Assembly (NCBI GenBank): GCA_022784505.1
Contig: JALFUQ010000056.1
Span: 65,799-129,798, forward strand
DNA: 64,000 bases
Reading direction: 5' to 3'
Source of the DNA: Bacillota bacterium
Lineage (GTDB): Bacteria; Bacillota; Clostridia; Oscillospirales; Oscillospiraceae
Below are positions 57,558 through 64,000 of this stretch, in pieces. A program made the position numbers and the translations under genes. The stretch's first letter is position 1, and each line of letters starts with the position of its first letter. The notes under the pieces are model-generated. The model ran no database searches, was not told the DNA's origin, and saw only the letters and a list, made by a program, of their open reading frames with translations.

Positions 57558-58511
57558 ATGGCAAATCAAAACGATAAAAACTCCGTACAATTCAAAACAT
57601 CCATCGGCGGTCAGGCTCTCATCGAGGGCATTATGATGCTCGGCCCTAAAAAGCGTGCGATCGTTTGCAGAAACGAAAACGGCTTTGTTGAAAAGGTCGA
57701 GAATGTAAGGCCGTTTAAAGATATCTCTCCTATCCTTGCGTGGCCGCTCATCAGGGGTGTCGTGGGGTTTATATCCTCGATGATAAACGGCGTCAAGGCG
57801 TTGTCGTTCTCGGCAGAGCAACTTCCCGAGGACATGCAGGAGGAGCCGGACAAGATTGATCTCTGGATAGAAAAGCACTTTTCCGACAAAACCGCGCAAC
57901 AGCTCATAATCGGCATCGCAGTCTTGCTGGGCATTGGTCTTTCCCTGCTGCTGTTTCTGTTTCTGCCGACATTTATCGTGGGACTCTTCCCTGCCGTCAA
58001 GGCAGATTTCTACTTGAGAACGCTGTTTGAGGGCATACTAAAGCTTATGATATTCTTCGCTTACCTCATCTTGTGCTCCAAAATGAAGGATATGAAGCGT
58101 CTGTTTGCATATCACGGTGCCGAGCACAAGACCATTTTCTGCTACGAAAAGGGTCTGCCGCTCACGGTCGAGAATGTGCGCCCGCAGGGCAGGCTGCATC
58201 CGAGGTGCGGCACGAGCTTCCTGTTCGTGGTCATTATCATAAGCATCATCGTTGGCTCGTTTATAAAGGTCAGCGGCACCTGGGCGAGAATGGGTGCAAA
58301 GCTTCTCGTTCTGCCCATCGTTGTCGGCGTGAGCTATGAGATAAACCGCTGGGTCGGCAGGCATGACAATGTTCTGTCCTCCATCCTTTCGTGGCCGGGC
58401 AAGCAGCTTCAGCGCATCACGACCAATGAGCCGGACGACTCGATGATCGAGTGCGCCATCCGTGCGCTCGAGTTGGTCATTCCCGAGGAAGCCGGAAGCG
58501 ACAAATGGTAA
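57558..58511 (+). CDS. DUF1385 family membrane protein (YqhQ-like)
   Basis: SIGGQALIEGIMMLGPKKRAIVCR; AYHGAEHKTIFCYEKGLPLTVENVRPQGRLHPRCGTSFL. Confidence 0.94.
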   Translation: MANQNDKNSVQFKTSIGGQALIEGIMMLGPKKRAIVCRNENGFVEKVENVRPFKDISPILAWPLIRGVVGFISSMINGVKALSFSAEQLPEDMQEEPDKIDLWIEKHFSDKTAQQLIIGIAVLLGIGLSLLLFLFLPTFIVGLFPAVKADFYLRTLFEGILKLMIFFAYLILCSKMKDMKRLFAYHGAEHKTIFCYEKGLPLTVENVRPQGRLHPRCGTSFLFVVIIISIIVGSFIKVSGTWARMGAKLLVLPIVVGVSYEINRWVGRHDNVLSSILSWPGKQLQRITTNEPDDSMIECAIRALELVIPEEAGSDKW

Positions 58512-58523
58512 GGACAGTTTAAA

Positions 58524-59393
58524 ATGCCAAAGACATATAACGACATATATTTTGTTGTGCGCAACAAGCTTCGGGAAAGCGGCGTTGAGGCATACGGGCT
58601 TGAGGCTCGAACTCTGCTTGCCGCCGCTGCCGGCAAAACGACAGAGCAGCTTTTGCGTGACATGTATCTATACACATCAAGCGAGATAGAGACCAGGACC
58701 GAGGAAATGCTCGAGCGCAGGCTCAAGGGTGAGCCGCTTGCGTATATAGCGGGCTCATGGGAGTTTTATGGACTCCCCTTCACCGTGACCCCCGATGTTC
58801 TGATACCGAGGATAGACACCGAGGTGCTGGTAGCATGCGTGGTCAGGGCAATAAGGGCCTTCGGCATGAAGGGCAGAGTGCTCGACCTGTGCTGCGGAAG
58901 CGGCTGCATCGCATGCGCAGTGGCATCCGAGCTTCCTGCTGCACGAGTGGTGGCTGCGGATATCAGCCTGCCCGCGCTCGATATCGCCCGCAAAAATATA
59001 AAGGATAATAAGCTCGCGTCCCGAATTATCACCATCCACGCCGACGCAAAGACCTGGCCTCCGATGAGCATCGGCTCGTTCGATGTCATCGCGTCAAATC
59101 CCCCGTACATTGCGAGTGAGGAGATCTTGACGCTCGACAGCTCGGTCAGAGATCACGAGCCGCTCGGCGCGCTCGACGGTGGCACCGACGGACTTGATTT
59201 TTACCGCGCCATCATTAAATACTGGACTATCACCCTGCGGCCGAACGGCATGATGATGTTTGAGGTCGGCGAGGGTCAGGCCGATGCAGTCAAGAAAATG
59301 CTGCTTGGTGCGGGCTACGTCGCAGTGCAGACGGTCAAGGATACGCTCGGCGTTGAACGGGTCGTAATTGGAAAATGGAAAAACGAATTTTGA
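58524..59393 (+). CDS. prmC: Peptide chain release factor N5-glutamine methyltransferase
   Basis: GSWEFYGLPFTVTPDVLIPRIDTEVLV, DLCCGSGCIACAVA, IASNPPYIASEE. Confidence 0.95.
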   Translation: MPKTYNDIYFVVRNKLRESGVEAYGLEARTLLAAAAGKTTEQLLRDMYLYTSSEIETRTEEMLERRLKGEPLAYIAGSWEFYGLPFTVTPDVLIPRIDTEVLVACVVRAIRAFGMKGRVLDLCCGSGCIACAVASELPAARVVAADISLPALDIARKNIKDNKLASRIITIHADAKTWPPMSIGSFDVIASNPPYIASEEILTLDSSVRDHEPLGALDGGTDGLDFYRAIIKYWTITLRPNGMMMFEVGEGQADAVKKMLLGAGYVAVQTVKDTLGVERVVIGKWKNEF

Positions 59394-59414
59394 TTATACA
59401 TGAGGTGAACTACA

Positions 59415-60515
59415 ATGGCTGAAAAGAAAAAGGCTCCCATCTCCACCCCGGGTCAGGCCAGCGACAAGAAAAAGGCGCTTGAGACCTGCATTGCCCAGAT
59501 AGAGAAAAACTACGGCAAGGGCGCTATCATGCGTCTTGGCGACGATATTCCCGTTAATGTTGAAGCTCTTTCCACGGGTTCTCTCTCCCTTGACCTTGCC
59601 TTGGGCATCGGCGGTGTTCCCAAGGGCAGGATCGTCGAGATATACGGACCCGAGGCTTCGGGTAAAACCACCCTCGCACTGCATGTTGTTGCAGCGGCTC
59701 AAAAGGCCGGCGGCGAAGCGGCATACATCGATGTTGAGCACGCCCTTGAGCCCGCTTATGCAAGAGCTCTCGGCGTTGATATTGACAGTCTGCTCATTTC
59801 CCAGCCGGACACCGGCGAGCAGGCACTTGATATAGCCGAAAGCCTTGTGCGCTCAAGCGCCGTTGATGTCGTTGTTGTCGACTCGGTCGCCGCTTTGATT
59901 CCCCGCATTGAGCTTGAGGGTGAGATGGGCGACTCGGTCGTCGGCGCGCTGGCAAGGCTCATGTCGCAGGCCATGCGTCGGCTGGCAGGCGCTATCTCCA
60001 AGAACGGCTGCACCGTTATATTTATAAATCAGCTGCGCCAGAAGATCGGCGTAATGTACGGTAATCCCGAGACCACTCCCGGCGGTCTGGCGCTTAAATA
60101 CTACGCCTCCGTGCGTATCGATGTAAGAAGGATCGAGACCCTCAAGTCCGGCAACGAGATGATCGGCAACCGCACCCGCGCGAAGGTCATCAAGAACAAG
60201 TGCGCTCCCCCGTTCAAAGAAGCTGAGTTTGACATCATCTACGGCGAAGGTATTTCCAAGGTCGGCGAGATTGTTGACCTCGGTGTTAAGCTTGAGCTCA
60301 TCGACAAGGCCGGTGCCTGGTTCACCGTGGGCGATCAGCGCATTCAGGGTCGTGACGCAACCAAGACCTATCTGCTCAATAATCCGGAGATATGCAACAA
60401 GATTGAGCAACAGATAAGAGACAATGCATACAAGCTCATGTCTCCCCAGGCACGCAAGGCTGCTCAGGCAGCGGGCAGGGCGGTCGACATTTCCGCTGAA
60501 GATTTTGAAGGCTGA
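59415..60515 (+). CDS. recA: Recombinase RecA
   Basis: [60 protein letters not shown]. Confidence 0.98.
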   Translation: MAEKKKAPISTPGQASDKKKALETCIAQIEKNYGKGAIMRLGDDIPVNVEALSTGSLSLDLALGIGGVPKGRIVEIYGPEASGKTTLALHVVAAAQKAGGEAAYIDVEHALEPAYARALGVDIDSLLISQPDTGEQALDIAESLVRSSAVDVVVVDSVAALIPRIELEGEMGDSVVGALARLMSQAMRRLAGAISKNGCTVIFINQLRQKIGVMYGNPETTPGGLALKYYASVRIDVRRIETLKSGNEMIGNRTRAKVIKNKCAPPFKEAEFDIIYGEGISKVGEIVDLGVKLELIDKAGAWFTVGDQRIQGRDATKTYLLNNPEICNKIEQQIRDNAYKLMSPQARKAAQAAGRAVDISAEDFEG

Positions 60516-60520
60516 GCCTT

Positions 60521-61129
60521 GTGAAAATTCTTGAGCTTAAGCAGACCTCGCCCGAGCGCTTTGCCGTCATTTTTGACGACGGCACGCAGGTAAAAACCTC
60601 GCTTGGCGTAGTGACAGACAGATTTCTGCACGCGGGTTTGGAGCTGGGCGATGAGGAGTTTCACGCTTTTCTTTCCGCCTCCTCCCTTTCGCTTGCAAAA
60701 TCACGGGCGCTGCGTATAATTAATACTCGTCCGATGTCCCGCAAGGAAATGTACAAGCGGCTTATCGAGAAGGGCGAAACGCCCGAAAACGCTGAATACT
60801 GTGCCGATTGGCTGTGCCAGATGGGGCTCATTAACGACAGAAGCTACGCAGGCTCTGTCGTGCGCCACTATGCATCAAAGGGCTACGGCATCACCCGCAT
60901 ACGGCAGGAACTCAATCGTCACGGCATCGACCGTGAGCTCTGGGACGAGGCTCTCGAGCAAATGCCTGAGCAGGACGACAAGCTTGAGCGCTTTCTTCGT
61001 TCAAGGCTTACCGACCCCGGCGACCGTGCGCAGGTCAAGAAGGTCACCGACGCGCTGTTCAGGCGCGGCTATACCTGGGATCAGATAAAACACGCACTTA
61101 ATAATTACACTCTGCAAGAGGAAAACTAA
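60521..61129 (+). CDS. recX: Regulatory protein RecX (start GTG/TTG region at 60521)
   Basis: ALRIINTRPMSRKEMYKRLIEKGETPENAEYCADWLCQMGLINDRSYA. Confidence 0.93.
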   Translation: MKILELKQTSPERFAVIFDDGTQVKTSLGVVTDRFLHAGLELGDEEFHAFLSASSLSLAKSRALRIINTRPMSRKEMYKRLIEKGETPENAEYCADWLCQMGLINDRSYAGSVVRHYASKGYGITRIRQELNRHGIDRELWDEALEQMPEQDDKLERFLRSRLTDPGDRAQVKKVTDALFRRGYTWDQIKHALNNYTLQEEN

Positions 61130-62454
61130 TGGACAGAACAATTTCTCTTATCTCGCTCGGCTGTGCGAAAAACCTCGTAAACAGCGAGCAAATGCTGTAT
61201 CTTCTAAGCGAAGCGGGCTACAAGCTCGTTCCGGAGCCGGATGGTGCCGACGCTGTCATCATTAACACCTGCGGCTTTATTGACGCTGCCAAAAGCGAAG
61301 CGATAGACACCGTTTTGGAGATGGCAGAGCTTAAAAAGGCTGGCAAGCTCGGCAAAATTATCGTAACCGGCTGCCTTACCGAGCGCTATCAGGACACCGT
61401 CATGCAGGAGCTTCCCGAAATTGACGCAGTTTTGGGTGTCGGCAGCTTCGGCGATATAGTCGAGGCGGTCACGAAGGCGCTCAACGGCGAGAGCGTTTCG
61501 AGCTTCGGCGACAAGAACGCTCCCGTTGAGGAAACGCCTAGAGTCGTGAGCACAGGGCCGAGCTGGGCATATCTCCGCATTGCCGAGGGCTGCAACAACT
61601 TCTGCGCCTTCTGTGCGATTCCTTATATAAGAGGCAGATATCGCTCAAGAGAAATTGAGAATGTTCTTGACGAGGCTCGTGAACTTGCCGAGCACGGTGT
61701 TAAGGAGCTTATCGTCATCGCGCAGGATATCACCCGCTACGGTACGGATCTTTACGGTAAACGCTGTCTTGCCGAACTGTGCAGAAAGCTTGCGGAAATT
61801 GACGGCATTGAGTGGATAAGACTCCACTATCTGTACCCCGACCAGTTTGACGACGAGCTTATCGATGAGATTGCAAACAACGAAAAGGTCGTCAAATACT
61901 TAGATATCCCCATTCAGCACATAAACAATGATATACTTAGATCCATGAACCGCCGCGGCACGGGCGATGATATCCGCAAGCTCTTCAAGGAGCTTCGCGA
62001 GCGCATTCCCGGCGTTGTGCTCCGCACAAGCCTTATCTCCGGCTTGCCAGGTGAGGGCGAAGCCGAGTTTGAGGAGCTGTGCTGCTTCTTAAGAGAGGCC
62101 AAAATCGAGCGTGCCGGCGTGTTCCCCTTCTCCCCTGAGGAGGGCACTCCGGCAGCAAAGATGCCGCATGTCGATGCCGAGGAGGCACAGCGCAGAGCCG
62201 ATCTCATAATGGAGATACAGGCCGGTGTTATGGATGAATTTAACGCCTCGCTCATCGGCAAGACACTTGAGGTGCTTTGCCTCGATTACGACGAGGACAG
62301 CCAAATGTGGGTCGGCAGGAGCTGCTACGATTCGCCGGATATTGACGGGCTCGTGTTCTTTGACGGCGACGGCGGCGAGGGCAATATTGTGTATGTTAAT
62401 ATTACCACCGTATCGGACGACGGAAATCTTATCGGCGAGGAGGTCTGTGTATGA
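61129..62454 (+). CDS. rimO: Ribosomal protein S12 methylthiotransferase RimO
   Basis: ISLGCAKNLVNSEQML, AEGCNNFCAFCAIPYIRGRYRSR radical SAM CX3CX2C. Confidence 0.97.
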   Translation: MDRTISLISLGCAKNLVNSEQMLYLLSEAGYKLVPEPDGADAVIINTCGFIDAAKSEAIDTVLEMAELKKAGKLGKIIVTGCLTERYQDTVMQELPEIDAVLGVGSFGDIVEAVTKALNGESVSSFGDKNAPVEETPRVVSTGPSWAYLRIAEGCNNFCAFCAIPYIRGRYRSREIENVLDEARELAEHGVKELIVIAQDITRYGTDLYGKRCLAELCRKLAEIDGIEWIRLHYLYPDQFDDELIDEIANNEKVVKYLDIPIQHINNDILRSMNRRGTGDDIRKLFKELRERIPGVVLRTSLISGLPGEGEAEFEELCCFLREAKIERAGVFPFSPEEGTPAAKMPHVDAEEAQRRADLIMEIQAGVMDEFNASLIGKTLEVLCLDYDEDSQMWVGRSCYDSPDIDGLVFFDGDGGEGNIVYVNITTVSDDGNLIGEEVCV

Positions 62455-62987
62455 ATACAACTGCAAACAAAATTACCATTATGAGAATTATTCTGGTGCC
62501 TGTTTTTATGGTGCTGCTGTATATGGGCTACACCTACTGGGCCCTGGCCGTGTATATCATCGCCTGTCTGAGCGATTTTGTCGACGGCAAGATAGCCAGA
62601 AAGTACAATCAGGTAACGAATTTCGGTAAATTCATGGATCCGCTGGCCGACAAAATGCTCGTGCTTACCGCAATGTGTTATTTTGTCGATAACGACACAA
62701 TGCCCGGCTGGGTAGTCGCGCTCGTGCTGCTGCGTGAGTTCGGTGTTTCGGGGCTGCGGCTGCTCGCCGTTGAGCAGGGCACGGTAATTGCCGCTGCTTG
62801 GTCCGGCAAGATAAAGACCTTTATCACCATGGTCTCGCTCGGCATCCTCATCGTTGTTGCTGAGCCCTGGGTGCCCTTTAAGGAGGCCATCCCCCCTGTC
62901 TGCTCGGCACTTATCGTAATTTCGACCTTGTACTCCGGCGCCGAATACTTCGTTAAAAACATCAATGTTTTTAAGCGCTGCGACTGA
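62451..62987 (+). CDS. pgsA: CDP-diacylglycerol-glycerol-3-phosphate 3-phosphatidyltransferase
   Basis: NKITIMRIILVPVFMVLLY; CLSDFVDGKIARKYNQVTNFGKFMDPLADKMLV CDP-OH-P motif. Confidence 0.95.
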   Translation: MNTTANKITIMRIILVPVFMVLLYMGYTYWALAVYIIACLSDFVDGKIARKYNQVTNFGKFMDPLADKMLVLTAMCYFVDNDTMPGWVVALVLLREFGVSGLRLLAVEQGTVIAAAWSGKIKTFITMVSLGILIVVAEPWVPFKEAIPPVCSALIVISTLYSGAEYFVKNINVFKRCD

Positions 62988-63010
62988 GATAAAAATTAAG
63001 GAGACTCAAT

Positions 63011-64000
63011 ATGAAGCTGTATAACTCCGCTACCCGTAAAAAGGAAGATTTTATACCCAACCATCCCGACATCGTCAAGATGTACACCTGTGGCCCTACG
63101 GTGTATCACTTTGCACATATAGGCAACCTGCGCTCGTATATCATGGAGGATATTCTTGAGAAGTACCTGCGCTACGCCGGATACAATGTCAAGCGTGTCA
63201 TGAATATCACCGATGTCGGCCACCTCACGAGCGATGCCGATGAGGGCGAGGACAAGATGCTCAAGGGCGCAAAGCGTGAGCACAAGTCGGTCATGGAGAT
63301 AGCCAAATTCTACACGGATGCATTTTTCTCCGATTGCGCAAAGCTCAACATCAAGACCCCCGATGTTGTTGAGCCTGCAACAAATTGCATCGACGAATAT
63401 ATCAAGATAATCACCAAGCTCATGGACACGGGCTATGCCTATTTTGCGGGCGGCAATGTGTATTTTGACACCTCCAAGCTCGACAGATACTACATCTTCA
63501 ACGACTTTAACGAGGATGACCTTGCAGTCGGCGTGCGCGAGGGCGTTGAGGAGGACACAAATAAGCGTAACAAGAACGACTTCGTGCTTTGGTTTACCAA
63601 GTCCAAATTTGAAGATCAGGCGCTTAAGTGGGATTCGCCTTGGGGTGTTGGCTACCCCGGCTGGCACATTGAGTGCTCGGGCATTTCGATGAAGCACCTC
63701 GGCGAGGATCTTGATATCCACTGCGGCGGCATCGATAACGCATTTCCCCACCACACCAACGAGATAGCTCAGTCCGAGTCTTACCTCGGCCACAAGTGGT
63801 GCAACTACTGGATGCATGTCATGCATCTTAACACTAACAGCGGCAAAATGTCCAAATCCAAGGGCGAGTTTCTTACCGTGAGCCTGCTTGAAGAAAAGGG
63901 CTATGATCCCCTCGCCTACCGTCTGTTTTGCTTGCAGAGCCACTACCGCAAGTCGCTCGTGTTCTCTTGGGAAAATCTCGATAATGCGCAGGTGACCTAC
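63011..64000 (+). CDS. cysS: Cysteinyl-tRNA synthetase (runs off window edge)
   Basis: MKLYNSATRKKEDFIPNHPDIVKMYTCGPTVYHFAHIGNLRSYIMEDILEKYLRYAGYNV..., GGIDNAFPHHTNEIAQSE, GKMSKSKGEF. Confidence 0.96.
   Translation, partial: MKLYNSATRKKEDFIPNHPDIVKMYTCGPTVYHFAHIGNLRSYIMEDILEKYLRYAGYNVKRVMNITDVGHLTSDADEGEDKMLKGAKREHKSVMEIAKFYTDAFFSDCAKLNIKTPDVVEPATNCIDEYIKIITKLMDTGYAYFAGGNVYFDTSKLDRYYIFNDFNEDDLAVGVREGVEEDTNKRNKNDFVLWFTKSKFEDQALKWDSPWGVGYPGWHIECSGISMKHLGEDLDIHCGGIDNAFPHHTNEIAQSESYLGHKWCNYWMHVMHLNTNSGKMSKSKGEFLTVSLLEEKGYDPLAYRLFCLQSHYRKSLVFSWENLDNAQVTY

Noticed and set aside
62988-63010. T-box leader before cysS
   Set aside because: Only about 23 nt separate pgsA and cysS; no T-box sequence or terminator.
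62996-63943. 315-aa minus-strand ORF listed in the track
   Set aside because: Antisense to cysS, which is clearly coding on the plus strand but missing from the track because it runs off the window.

Overview
The window is a chromosomal segment from an endospore-forming, moderate-GC Firmicute, most likely Clostridia/Oscillospiraceae-like (inferred from a complete spoIIIA operon, RsgI- and RsiV-type anti-sigma proteins and SLH surface proteins). About 55 genes are supported. Conserved blocks are spoIIIAA-AH/asp23/nusB/xseA, yebC, glpK, mreB, comF, recD2, uvrA, radC-tsaD-rimI-polA-uvrB, cdsA, a two-component system, and prmC-recA-recX-rimO-pgsA-cysS, plus tRNA-Thr(CGU) and tRNA-Leu(CAA). No CRISPR array, prophage, transposase or rRNA was recognised. 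The points most worth a second look are: (1) an MBOAT + SGNH + ECF sigma + RsiV-like cluster that resembles a split-enzyme version of the SigV/RsiV/OatA lysozyme-response module; (2) a single ORF fusing an HExxH metallopeptidase to a low-molecular-weight phosphatase domain that has lost its catalytic Arg and Asp; (3) a stand-alone fragment resembling the middle of acetyl-CoA synthase/CdhC, preceded by a CRP-family-like palindrome centred at about -41.5 of a promoter without a -35 box; (4) a near-consensus promoter with its -10 TATAAT forming the spacer of a perfect 14-bp TetR-type palindrome; (5) an AT-rich gap with four co-oriented DnaA-box-like nonamers; (6) two large SLH surface proteins, one with four ~0.9-kb GLUG repeat units; (7) two tRNA genes with near-identical terminator hairpins. 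All functional assignments come from reading the translated sequences; no searches were run.
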